DNA from: Micractinium sp. NFX-FRZ
Taxonomy: Eukaryota > Chlorophyta > Trebouxiophyceae > Chlorellales > Chlorellaceae
Direction of reading: 5' to 3'
Assembly (NCBI GenBank): GCA_029339195.1
Contig: JAPTJF010000553.1
Coordinates: 1-37,582 of the forward strand
DNA length: 37,582 bases
The notes beneath the pieces were generated by a model. It saw only the letters and a program-made list of their open reading frames with translations, was not told the DNA's origin and did no database searches. Both the position numbers and the translations under genes were made by a program. This document shows positions 9,390 to 19,998 of this stretch, in pieces (within the stretch, counting starts at the first letter, position 1; every line of letters begins with the position of its first letter).

Positions 9390-10710
9390 TCACCGCCACT
9401 GGCTGTCCCCATTGCTGCACTCCAGCACACCAGTGGGCTTGCTGATCTGCACATCCTCAAAGCCAGGCAGGCTCTGCTGCGCCTGCAGCGGGCAGCGCGC
9501 ACAGGTGGGCGGGCGGGTGCAGGGCGCGAGAGTAAGTGGGCGGCGCTTTGCAGGGGTGCCAGCACAGGGCATTGCAGGAAGCAAGCAACGCAGGTGCGGG
9601 TGCGGCGGCACGCGGAGCCCACTGGCACGGTCCCAGCTTTGAGCATTGCTAAGCGCGCAAGCAGGCCTCTGCCCTCCCGAGTAACTGGCCCCCGTGCCTC
9701 CCATCCCCTGACACCGCCCCCACCGGGCGGTCCCCGCTGAAAGGGGGGTACCAAGAAGTTTATTCGACCACCTCATCATGCGAAAGAGAGAGAACGCACT
9801 CCTGACGTGCCTGCCCAACTCCCCGCTCACCTCCTGCGCCACGCAGCCGTCTGGGCGGTTGAACAGGTGCGGGTCCTTGGTGCCACCCGTGGCGGGCAGC
9901 GGCTGCATGTAGGCCGTGAACAGGGTGCGGTCAAAGGGGCCGAACCATGCGGTGGACATGGTGCTGCAATGGGGCAGAAATGAGATGAAGAGGGAGAAGG
10001 ATGAATGTTGGAAACAGTGGCACAGCTGAGCAGGAACCGGCGGTCGGGGCGCCACCGCTTACCAGCTGGCACACTTGCCCCACAAGAGTGAGCCATGTAA
10101 GGTGGCAAGAGAGTACAGCAAACCACACAGCTTGCCTTTACTTGGCATGGCGCACTGCCCAGGATCTTAGGCACAACGAGTCAGAACAACCTGTAACATG
10201 AAAGCCCACTCACCGATAGCTGTCCTGGCGCACGCCCAGGGCGGCGAACAGCATGCCGGTCAGGTAGCCAGCCAGCAGGGCGTAGAGGGCGCCAAACGCC
10301 AGCATGATCCAGCCTGGCAAACGGGATAGACAGCGCGGGCAGGGGCAGGGGGCATGTGAGGGGTCGTGGCAGGGTTGGGCCAAGTGCTGAGGTGCGAGGG
10401 GTGGCAGAGCGAGGCAGGCGGGCAGGGCAGCCGCGGCGGCAGCAGCGACAGCAGCCACAGCAGCAGTAAGCAGCAAATGGATGGGTCTAGCACTTGGGTC
10501 TAACACTTGGTTAGGGAGGCTGGAAATAGGGAAATAGATGCACAGAGGTGCTGTGTGCAGGATGCTGTCGACAGCCCGCAGCTCGCAGCCATTCAGCCTG
10601 CACCGCCCATCCTGAAGGCGCACGGCGGCGAGCGGCTCACCCCACTGCCGCCAGGTGTTGCCCCACACTCCGTGCCGCAGCGCGGAAGGGTCCATGCGGA
10701 TGCGAGGCAT
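9390..10710 (-). CDS. 131-residue membrane protein of unknown function
   Basis: Four minus-strand exons join in phase: 10710-10641, 10313-10214, 9963-9831 and 9482-9390, with donors GTGAGC, GTGAGT and GTGAGC. The protein starts MPRIRMDPSALRHG. One strong membrane segment follows at about residues 25-50 (IMLAFGALYALLAGYLTGML), then a loop with WFGPFDRTLFTAYMQPL and a hydrophilic tail ending GVLECSNGDSQWR. The first exon is preceded directly by an acceptor-like CTCAATTCAG, so either the 5' UTR is spliced or a further N-terminal exon exists; I chose this ATG because it is the first in the open exon. I do not recognise the family. Small single-span proteins of this kind are common in organelle membrane complexes, but nothing here proves that. 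Confidence 0.7.
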
Positions 10711-11417
10711 CTGAATTGAGCAGCGACAACGTGGGGGGAGGCACACAGGTGACAGGGGGCCAATGTGCGGAGCGAGGGGGCGCCGCCGCCTAGGGTATTG
10801 CCGCCGCCGCTGCTGCCGCCAACTGGCTGGCCCCGCAGCTGCTGCCAAGGGATGAATCTTCAATCGCTGGCGCCGCTGCGCCCCGGCGTAGGCTTCAGAG
10901 CAGTGTGAAGGAAGGTAGCTTCCCTTCCAGCCAGAGCCGCTGCCTTGGTGTGCGGCAGGCAAGCGCGATCGCCCCACGAGCCCCACAAGACATCAGACGC
11001 CCCGGCCACAAGGCGCGCGCACCTTCGCCATTTGCGCAAATGTCCTCCAACAGCGCTGGGTTCAACACCGCTGGTCTCCAACGCCTCCCACTCTAAGCGC
11101 AGTGCGGTTGGGGGCGCTTGCGCAGCGCCAGCATGCGCCAGGAATCTTGATGGCACATTTGCACGAGCGGCGCGCCCCGCGCGCTATGTGGGTGGGGCCG
11201 CCCAGAGGCGGAGCGACACCCAGCCTGCTGGGCAGAGCAGAACAGGGCCTCCCTTGATTCCAAGCGCTCCCTCCACTTCCACTGCACTACTACGTCTCTG
11301 CCATGCAGCCTGCGTCGGCAGTTTGTGGTTACACAATGTGCGGGCGTGCCAACTACGGGAGCGGTGCACCCGGTGCCTGCCGCCGCAGGCACCAAAGGTG
11401 CCTGCCCGCTGGGCCCA
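10711..11417. other. Intergenic region between two minus-strand genes
   Basis: About 700 bp holding the upstream region (and probably a 5' UTR exon) of the 131-residue protein gene and the 3' UTR of the methyltransferase gene. Open frames here lack splice-consistent structure. The one element I can name is a TGTAA motif at 11329-11333 on the minus strand. Confidence 0.4.
11329..11333 (-). promoter_or_regulatory. TGTAA poly(A) signal for the methyltransferase gene
   Basis: TTACA on the plus strand reads TGTAA on the minus strand, about 85 bp beyond the methyltransferase stop. TGTAA is the usual polyadenylation signal in chlorophyte algae. Spacing and strand fit; the motif is short. Confidence 0.45.
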
Positions 11418-13964
11418 TCACCGCACCGTGCACAGCGCCATGCCGTCCCCCACCGGCACCAGGCTGAAGGTCACACGCTCGTCAGCTGCCAAAAAGTCGT
11501 TGAGCTCGCGCAGCGCTGACGTGGCGCCATCTGTCACCTCTGGGTCCGCCACCTTGCCATACCTGCAGCCAGTTTGTAGAGGATGGGGAAAGCGCTGAGA
11601 TACGAGGCACACACGGCTACTGCGTATACTGTAAAATCCACAGTGCAGGCTTGCACCAGGCATGGTGCGCCCAGCAGGGGCGGCGGTGGGGAGGCACCGC
11701 AGCAAGCTTGCCTTCCTCCCCCTTATCGTGGGAAAAGGCCCGTGCCATGAGGGCATGGACCATGCCGCATGGTCACCCCAGCAGGCAGTGTGCAACAGCT
11801 GCCAACCACCCTGCTTACCAAACCTCCCACTGCAATGGTCACAAAAATGCCTGGGTGCACCCTCAAGCTCACCACAGCACGTTGTCCACCGCAATGACGC
11901 CTCCCGGGCGCACCAGGCGCAGCAGCTGCTCGTAATACCCCCGGTAACCCTGCACCCAGAGGGGCACATTCGGGGGCGCGTGTTGCTTGGCCAGAATGGC
12001 AGGAAGGGAGGCATGCACAGCGGGTTAGCAGTGTGGAGAGGTTGGAGGGGCGGAGTTGACGGCAAGGTGCTGTGGGGTGAAGTGGGGGCAGCGGTGGGCG
12101 CGCCAGCCATGCGTGCGTGTGTGGGGGATAGGTATGCAGCATCTGATGGGGGGTTCACGGTTTCATGAGGTCACAGGCAAGCGCGGTACACCTAAGGCAA
12201 GCACCCTCCCCACTTCAGCGCCCACAAGCGAACTCGAGCGAGGCGTGACGTGGACAAGCGGACACCTCATGGGCGGCCATACAACAAGTGTGTGCACCCA
12301 CTGACCTTCTTGTCGGCATCCACAAAAGCAAAGTCGAAGGAGCCGTGCTGTGAGGGGTCTGCCAGCAGAGCCTCCAGGCTCTCGCTTGCAGGCCCCAGCC
12401 GCTCGTCAATCTGTGGGGACAGGTGATGGGGCACGAGGTTAGGGGTAGAAGGGGTGCAGGTGATGACGACCAGAGGCATGGGGCAGCATGCGGTTGACCA
12501 GCAGTGCTGCCAGGCATGTGCTCGCAGGCCGCATCCGCTTGGCAGTTTGGCAGTTTGGGGTGGGATTCTGAGGGCGGCAGAGGGCAGGGGGCGAGTGCAG
12601 TTACGCCGCCGCTCCGCCTTCCTAATACCTGCCCCATTGGCTTGTGGGTTGCAAAGTTGCGTCCCCCAACAACCCTTTCCCCCCACACACAACACTGCCC
12701 CCTCACCTTGTCCTCCACCCCCGCCTTCAGCCAAAACTCACAGGCCACTGCCATGGCCTTGGGGTCTCGGTCGCAGGCCACCAGGCGTCCCCCCGGGGGC
12801 AGCGCCAGAGCCATGGCGATGCTGCTGTAGCCGGTGAACACGCCCACCTGGACGGGGGTGGAACGGGGCGGTTGAAGCAGTTGTCACGACTCTAGTGTTC
12901 ATGTGTAAGTGACAGCAGCAGGCGGGTTAACCACCCTAGCGCCAGGCGGGCAGAATGGAGAGGAGTGGGATGGGTGAGGGCAGGAAGTGGAGGCAGGGCC
13001 GGCCCCCGCTGGAAGCCAGGCAGAGCCAGGCAGGCAGGGCAAGGCCCAGCTGAGCCTCCCGCGGCGGCATGCGCCCCTCCTGCCTCGCCGACCCCGCGGC
13101 GGCTCCCACCCCTGCACCCCGCTTCCCCTGCCCGCCCACTCTGGTCACCCGCCGCGCCCGCAATGTGCCCAGCACCCACTTCATGCCTCAAGACCCGCTG
13201 GCCACACACATATGCCTCCGGTGCTCACCTTGCCTGCCCCCGACACCACCCGCGGAGAGACACATAAGCATCCGGTGCTCACCTCGATCACGCGCCGCGC
13301 CCCCAGCGTGCCCACCAGCCACCCCATGAATGCCCCCTGCTCCGGGCTGATCTGCATGCGCGCCCCCGTGGGGAAGCGCTCCGCCGTGGCCGCCCGCAGG
13401 TCCGCCAGCACACCAGGCTCCCGCGTGTGTGCCACCAGGTAGCTGTACAGGCGGTCGTCCATGAACTTGGATGCCACCTGCATGCACGCACGTGCGAGAT
13501 GCATGCTGCTGTTTACCTGGGGCAGAGGTCCCAGGGCCGCCAGGGACGGTGCACAAGATGGTCTCGGCAGGGTTCAGTGCTCCGATGTTGGCACAGACGT
13601 TCAGGCGACCCACCTGCTTGTTGATAGGCCCGGTGCTGCTGCTGCTGCTGCTGCCGAAGCTGTCTTGGGGGCTGCTGACAACGCCATCTTGCTGCTGTGC
13701 GCTGCGGGTGTGCAGGCGACGGCGGGCGCTGCCGCCGGGCGCAGCCCGGGGTGTGGCGGCCACCGCTGCCGCCGCCAGCTGCCGCCAGGCCTGCAGGGGG
13801 CACAGAGTGGATTCGGTACGTTGCATGCACATACCCATATAACATCTGCGCCTGCGTCGCACAAGGGCGCAGAGGTCGGCAAACCAGACCTGCAGGCGAC
13901 ATGCCAGTGAGCCGTTCAGCCTGAGGGAGGATGGAGGTGCCATGGCTGCACGGGTGCCTGCCAT
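11418..13964 (-). CDS. Caffeoyl-CoA O-methyltransferase-type SAM-dependent O-methyltransferase
   Basis: Seven exons agree in phase: 13964-13890, 13790-13614, 13477-13283, 12847-12707, 12410-12306, 11949-11873 and 11562-11418, giving 304 residues. Family landmarks are in order: TGARMQISPEQGAFM before the fold, the SAM-binding loop EVGVFTGYSS (about 149-158), the acidic ribose contact ACDRDP (D175), then FVDADKK (D227), VDNVLW (D253, N254) and YGKVADP. D227, D253 and N254 correspond to the divalent metal ligands of plant CCoAOMT. The reaction is methyl transfer from S-adenosylmethionine to a catechol-like hydroxyl; the substrate in an alga without lignin is unknown. About 80 N-terminal residues rich in Ala, Arg and Ser, with a Ser tract, precede the domain and look like an organelle transit peptide. 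The gene is head to head with the pyrophosphatase gene. Confidence 0.9.
13202..13231 (-). repeat. Echo of the exon 3 donor region in the methyltransferase intron
   Basis: The segment at 13202-13231 repeats the one at 13258-13286 with a 55-bp offset. Both read on the minus strand as a donor followed by intron start (GTGAGCACCGG, then GGCATATG or ATGCTTATG). The copy at 13283 is the donor that keeps the reading frame; the other is an intronic duplicate. Confidence 0.7.
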
Positions 13965-14131
13965 CGCCTAATGGCAGTGATGTGGGCCAAACATCAGCGC
14001 GAAACGCGGTGGCGACATGAGGCACCTGCATTTCACGCCCTTCACGGTGGAAGGATGGGGGTTTGGCCCGCCCACAAGCCCGATCGCTCCCTTTCTTTCT
14101 CCCGCCGATCGCCACGTGATCTCTGGGCACC
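13965..14131. promoter_or_regulatory. Short bidirectional promoter region
   Basis: Only 167 bp separate the start codon of the methyltransferase (minus, 13964) from that of the pyrophosphatase (plus, 14132). Both promoters and both 5' UTRs must lie here or in the adjoining transcribed sequence. A CGATCG-type motif occurs twice (around 14079 and 14103), flanking a pyrimidine-rich CCCTTTCTTTCTCCC. I see no clear TATA box. Confidence 0.55.
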
Positions 14132-17100
14132 ATGGCTGTCGCGATGCGTGCATCCCTGTCCATTCTGGGCGCCGCCCGTGTTTGCCGCCCCCAGGTACCT
14201 CCCCAGACACTGCATCGCGCTCCAACATTGCCCTGAGCTTCGGGCAGCATGTATGAGGCATTGACAACCGCGCATTGCTCCTCTGGTGCAGGTGGCGCGC
14301 ACATTTGCGGCTAGGCCTCTGGTGGCTCGTCGCGCGGTGCACTCCACCCTGGTCCGCGCCGCCTACGAGAACGAGAACAAGGTGGGACCGCTGCCGGATG
14401 CCATCGGTTGCGCACTGCCAGAGCGGCGGGTGGCGGCGGCAGTGCCTGCTTGCACCCGCCCCAGCCAGCAACCACCGCCGCTCACATCTATGTACTCTTC
14501 TGGGCTGTGCAGGGCGCCGCCGACAGCACGGACTTCCGCATCTTCTTCAAGCAGGCGAAGGACGGCGCTGTGGTGTCCCCCTGGCACGACATCCCGCTGT
14601 TCGCGGGTGCGTCGGCCTGCGTGGCAGCGCCGCTGCTGCACCAGTCTGGGCGCTGGGTGCTGGCACAGGCAGCCAGTCTTTATCTGCGCGGAAAGCGCTG
14701 CCGATCCGGCATCAGTAATCAAGACACTGCATTTCACGCATCTGGCTTGCTGCACTATATCGTAGAGGTATTGTGCTGCGATGCCGCCACGCGAGGCTGG
14801 CGGAGCGTTACCAAGCATGGGTTGCATAATCTGTTTGGCATCCACGGCACCCCTACTCAGCTTGCCAGCTGCACCTCATTGCCCTCATGTTGCACCCTGT
14901 CCGCTCTACAGCACAGCAGCTTTTCATGCTAAGTAGGCTCGGCAATGGTCGGCGCACGCCCAGCGCACGCTCTCCACGCTGCCCTCCCATGCACGCTCCG
15001 CATGCCGCGCCCCTGGCCCCATGTGCTTCCCTGCAACTCGTGCTCCCTTCCCTGCAAACCGTGCCCTTCACAGCCTCCACGTGCTTAACCCCCCTGCCCT
15101 TTGCTCCCATTTTGATCCCGGCTGCAGGTGACGGCCTGCTCAACTTTGTGTGCGAGATCCCCAAGGAGTCCGCCGCCAAGATGGAGGTCGCCACTGTGAG
15201 CGCCTGCTTGGCATGGTTGTCGCTTCCAACCATCACAGAACACCCTTCTACAAGTTCTGCACACTGTGCATGCAAGTGCACTTCTTACAACGGACGTGTT
15301 GCACAAGCATACGCCCACAACTGTCGCTGGGTTGAGGCATGGCTGGGGGTGCTGTTTTGTTCTGGCGTTTCGCTCCGACGGCGTCTGCCTGGCCGGAGGC
15401 AGGCAGGGCATGCAGTGCAGGCAATGCAGCACACAGTGGCTCCCTGTTGTGCTCCCCGTCACTTACCTCCCTCCCCTTCCCACCTGCCCGCCCTCACGTC
15501 ACGCCCCGCCACAGGACGAGACCAGCACCCCCATCAAGCAGGACATCAAGAAGGGCAAGCTGCGCTTCTACCCCTACAACATCAACTGGAACTACGGCCT
15601 GCTGCCCCAGGTGGGCCGGAGAACCAGGACCAATTGCTCGCTGCAGTGTGTGCTGGCGGGCTGCGGTGTGCGCCGCGGGGCTGAAGTGATGGTGCGCAAA
15701 ACCGCCCGCGCAAAACCTGGGGGTATAAAATGGCATTTGTTTTTACGCTCAGCTAAACAAATGTGGGACATTTGCATCTGCCCCGCTGCAGACCTGGGAG
15801 GACCCCGCCCACAAGAACGAGGAGTGCGATGCCGCGGTGGGTGCCCCCTGCAGCACCGCCTGCCTGCCTGCTGCCCGGCCACTGGTGTGGCTCTTTTCAC
15901 ACATCACCCTCCTGCCTGCCCAGCTGCTGGCGCCACCGCTGGCACCGCGCCCCAGCCCCTGCACTTGCACGCACCCTGCTTGTGCTGCGCCCGCCCTCCC
16001 CAATGAAATAAACGCCAATCACACACACACACACAATGTATCGACTGATCGAACCGTGACTGACCATCCGGCATTCTGCAATCTTGAGGGGACACACGCC
16101 CGCCCTGCCCTGCCCTGCTGCCGCTGCGCACCCCACCCCTCGCACCGCTGATGCACACCTGCCCGCCTGGCTGCACGCCCCCTCCCCAAGCTGGGCAACG
16201 TGCTGGAGATTCATTTCCTGACGCCCACCCAGGCACTGCCTCATACCCAACAGCACGAATGACACCGCCCCAGTGTGTTCTCCTTTCCTGCACCACATTC
16301 AAGCGTCAACACATGGTGTTAACTGACCCGCACGCACCCACCCTCGACACCCACCCATGCTGTGCCTTCCCTCCCGTCTCGCCGACCCCATCTCCGTCCC
16401 ACTCACCACACCCAACCACCCATGTTTGTTTGTGTGCTCCCCCCACCCCCGCCGGCAGGGCGACAACGACCCCGTGGACGTCGTGGAGATTGGCACCCAG
16501 ACCTGCGCCATGGGCGGCGTCTACCCCGTCAAGCCCCTGGGTGAGCCTCGTGGGTGCTGGGTGGGAGGTGCCCTGGGTGGGAGTGGCAGTGTAAGAAGAG
16601 GCCTGCTCTAACGACGTGCTCTGGCAGGAGGCCGCCCCCACGCCCTCAAGCCGTGAACCCTTTGAACATGTACTGCTGGGTGGGGTACTGGGAGAGGGTG
16701 CCTTACGGCCTGGATGGTAGGGCCCTGGGTGTGATGGGAGCGACGTTGAAACAGACCCGGGCTGGCAAGAGATTGGTGCCTCCCCGAGCCTTCCTTGAGC
16801 CTTCCCCAGGCAATGCCCCAAGCTCACGCACCCTCCCCGCCCCGCGTCACTCATCTTGCCGTGTTTGCTTACTTGTCCCCCCCTTCCGCCCTGCCCCGCC
16901 CCTCCCCCCGGCAGGCGTGTACGCCATGATTGACGACGGCGAGCTGGACTGGAAGGTCATCTGCATCCGCGCCGATGACCCGATGGCCGCCAAGCTCAAC
17001 GACGTGGAGGACGTGGAGCGGTGAGTTCCACTACTTTCCTGCTGCTCGTGCCTGGCCAGGGGTGGTGCGGTGTGACGGTGTGGAGCGCTTGCAGGATGTG

Positions 17101-17990
17101 GAGCGGTGAGCTCCGCTGCAGTGTTTGCCCTCGATTGGGGATGGATTTGCTAGTGGAGTTTTGTTGGGTGCGAGGCCCCCGCTGACAGCGAAGCAGCAGG
17201 CAGGTGCTGGGGTGGTTCCGTGCCTTCTGGATCAAGCCGACCCTAACGGCAACCGAACTGCTGTCTTCCCCTCCCTACCCACAAGATGCCCGGCGAGCTG
17301 GACAGGTGTTGGGGTGGTTCTGCAACTAACATTACAACATTCAACACTCAATTTTTGATCGCATCTTGTCCTCTCCCCCCCTGTGCCATCTGCATCAACC
17401 TGAACCTGACGCAACCGAACTGTTGTCTCCCCCCCTTGCGCAGCGAGATGCCCGGCGAGCTGGAGAAGGTGCTGGTGTGGTTCCGCGACTACAAGATGCC
17501 CGACGGCAAGCCCGCCAACAGCTTTGGCTACGACAACAAGTGCATGAACAAGGCCTTTGCCCTGGAGGTGGGTGCAGGAGGATGGCTTTACAAAGAGTTA
17601 AAGACTGCTTGGCCCTGCAGCGAAGTCGCATCGCACAGTGGAGGCTCCACTGCGGCTTGAGCTGCGCTCCCCTGCCGCCCCCGCCCTGGCACCCTCTTCG
17701 CTCCGCTCGGCCTTGCCCGCCTGGCCCCCTGGTGTGCGGCAACCATCAGGCCACACGTCATACAACCTTGATATGTGCATAGGTAACTGAAGCACACCTT
17801 TCTGTCCCCCGCTTTGTGTGGGTGCAGGTGATTGAGGAGACCCGCACCTTGTTGTATAGAAATGAATTGCAATCTGAACACACGTGTTTGTGTTGTGTGT
17901 GCGGTGCAGGTGATTGAGGAGACCCACACCTTCTACAACAAGCTGCGCAGCGGCGCCCGCGCCAACACCGAGGAGCTCTCCCTGGTGTGA
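14132..17990 (+). CDS. Soluble family I inorganic pyrophosphatase, organelle-targeted
   Basis: Ten exons agree in phase: 14132-14194, 14292-14381, 14513-14606, 15128-15195, 15515-15610, 15792-15836, 16459-16540, 16915-17020, 17444-17567 and 17910-17990, giving 282 residues. The enzyme hydrolyses pyrophosphate to phosphate with Mg2+ and pulls biosynthesis forward. Landmarks: EIPKES and KMEV (E92, K100, E102), the [21 protein letters not shown] region (about 122-142), the family signature DNDPVDV (154-160), DDGELDWK (186-193), and a C-terminal [20 protein letters not shown]. About 50 N-terminal residues with many Arg, Ala and Ser and no acids until Glu47 look like a chloroplast or mitochondrial transit peptide. 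Length fits eukaryotic organelle forms. Three exon edges have degraded duplicates in the flanking introns (exon 8 end, exon 9 start, exon 10 start). Confidence 0.95.
16019..16034. repeat. CA microsatellite
   Basis: A short CA dinucleotide run in intron 6 of the pyrophosphatase gene. A comparable TG run lies near 18042-18055, just beyond the stop codon of the same gene. Confidence 0.8.
17093..17113 (+). repeat. Echo of the exon 8 donor edge (pyrophosphatase)
   Basis: GGATGTGGAGCGGTGAGCTCC copies the exon 8 end and donor at 17009-17029 (GGACGTGGAGCGGTGAGTTCC) with an 84-bp offset. A still weaker partial copy, GGTGTGGAGCG, lies between them near 17077. Confidence 0.75.
17249..17333 (+). repeat. 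Echo of intron 8 end and exon 9 start (pyrophosphatase)
   Basis: About 85 bp starting GCAACCGAACTGCTGTC parallels 17411-17492 with a constant 162-bp offset. It covers the pyrimidine tract, the splice site region (ACAAG here, GCGCAG in the true copy) and the exon start GATGCCCGGCGAGCTGG. Frame and acceptor are degraded, so the copy is not used in the model. Confidence 0.8.
17824..17852 (+). repeat. Echo of exon 10 start with an intact acceptor (pyrophosphatase)
   Basis: GTGCAG followed by GTGATTGAGGAGACCCGCAC repeats the start of the true last exon (17910, GTGATTGAGGAGACCCACAC) with an 82-bp offset. The acceptor is intact and in the same phase. If used, the reading frame runs to a TGA inside the true exon and gives a different C-terminus, [15 protein letters not shown] and onward, about 29 residues. 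Confidence 0.8.
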
Positions 17991-18440
17991 AGCAAGCAAG
18001 CCCGCACATGTGAAGCAAGCCTGCACACCAGCGATGATTGATGTGTGTGTGTGTGACCCCCAGCCTGGCGTCAGCCCCAGCCTGGGGCGAACCGTGAGCC
18101 AGCCGGCACACTTGTTTTCCCGGATTCCCCTCCAAGCCGCGCGCATTGTGCGGCCGCCCCTGCCCCCTCCCCCCATCTGCCGCGCACCCCGCTTTCATTG
18201 GCGCACCACCCCGCACTGCTCTCGGCACCCCTCCTGGCATTTTGCGCCCGTCTGCCTGCCATTCCCCTGACCAGTGATTTAACATTGTTGTCAACACAAC
18301 ACGCATCGCAAGAGGTGGCAACACAGTGCCCCAGCAGCAAGCAAGTCGTGGCATTTCGTGGGGGTGCGCCCTGCGCTGCTCTGGCAGCAGAGAGGCGGTA
18401 GCATTTTGTGCCCGCCCTGCATCTGCTCTGGCACCGGCTG

Positions 18441-18473
<33 letters not shown>

Positions 18474-18575
18474 GATGGGCTGCTCTTAGCACTAGTTGGC
18501 TCAGCCACCTGTTCAGCGGCATCTGTGGCAGCAGGGGCTTTGCAGGCGCTGCTGGCTTGTCTGCAACAGCTGCAT
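17991..18575. other. Convergent intergenic region with a CTG run
   Basis: This holds the 3' UTRs of the pyrophosphatase (plus) and the large Gln-rich protein (minus). A (CTG)n run lies near 18442-18472. Long minus-strand frames remain open through the stretch, so the Gln-rich gene could have a longer, alternatively spliced 3' end, but I found no splice pair of reasonable intron length to support that. Confidence 0.4.
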
Positions 18576-19954
18576 TCAACAACTGTCCTTGCCTGCACCT
18601 GCCAGAGCTGCAACATCTGGGCCCTCGCTGCTGCCGAGCTGCTGTGTGCCGACTTGCGCACCGGCAGCTGCCTCTTGCTGGCACCCGGGTCCCAGATCTG
18701 CCAGCTGTGTGCCACCCCCACAGCTGCCAGAAACAGCACTGCCCTCCACGGCAGCGTCTCCGCTGTCGCTGCTGCCCTTTGGCACGTCTGTGCTTGCTGC
18801 CTGGCCCTCTGTCCCCTCCGCCGGGTCTGCCACGCAGCCAGCACCCGCCTCCTCTGCCACCGCTGCTGTGCACTCCACCAGCTCTGCTGTGCTGCAGCCA
18901 GGGCGTTGCCCGTCCATGAAGAGTAGCCCGCCAATCACGTCATCAAACAGCCGGCTCATGCCAGGAGACCAGCAGGCACTGCCGATGCTGCAGCCATGGC
19001 AGGCAGGCGGGGCAGCGCATGCAGGGTGAGGCGGGCGAGCATGCGCAGAGCCAAGCGCACCAGAGGCAGGCAGCACATCGGCCAGCCAGTTGTGGCATTG
19101 CAGCAGCCACAGCAGCAGGACGGAAGCGGGCACCAACATGTCAAACCACTCAGAAGCTGGCAGGCCTTTGGTACACCAAAGAAGCCCACCTGAGCTGTCG
19201 GGAGGGAGACTCCTGTGCTTGGCTGCTACGAGGCGTAGCCCTGCCGCTGCTGGAGGCTGCTGAGAGCGGCCGGCAGGGCATCCTGGCTTCAGGCCTGGGC
19301 TCAGGCTCTGTGTATGACGCCGCTGCACTGGCATCAGAGCTGGGCTGCAGTGCTGCAACCTCGTCAGAACCTGCTGCTGGAGCTGCTCCTTGTGCGGCCT
19401 GCACAGATGCCACCCCTGCCTGCACAGCTACTAGGGCCGGAGCCTCGGCCGGCAACCGGCTGCACTGTGGGGAGGTGGGCGCAGCGGGCAGGCTGGCGAC
19501 TGCGGCTTCAGGCGTAGAGTGCCGAGCCTGCACCGCTGGTTCTGCTGGTGAGGACTGCAGCAGAAGTGCTGCTGCGAGCGGCATGGCTTGAGCAACCTGC
19601 TTGGAGGACTGAGCTGGCGACGCCAACCCCACTGCTGGTGCGAGCGACGCTCCTGCTGCTGCTACCGCTGCAGGTGCTTGCTCACCAGCCCAGGCCGCTG
19701 CCGGTGCGCAAGAGTGCTCGGCAGCCACAGGCGCCAACGGCACACTGCCACAGTGAGCTCTTTGCACATCCGGGTCCTGTCTGTGCCTGCCCGGCGAGCT
19801 GCCAGGCAGGCGCAGAGTCAGCAGCGCCCCGTAGTCTGAGCCACTGGACACCTGGCCCTGCTGTCTCCGCCGTGCTCGCCACCGCTCCAGAATGTCCGCA
19901 GGCTCCTCCTGCTGCGACGCCGGCGGCAGCGGCGGCAGGGCCAAAGTAATGCTG

Positions 19955-19998
<44 letters not shown>

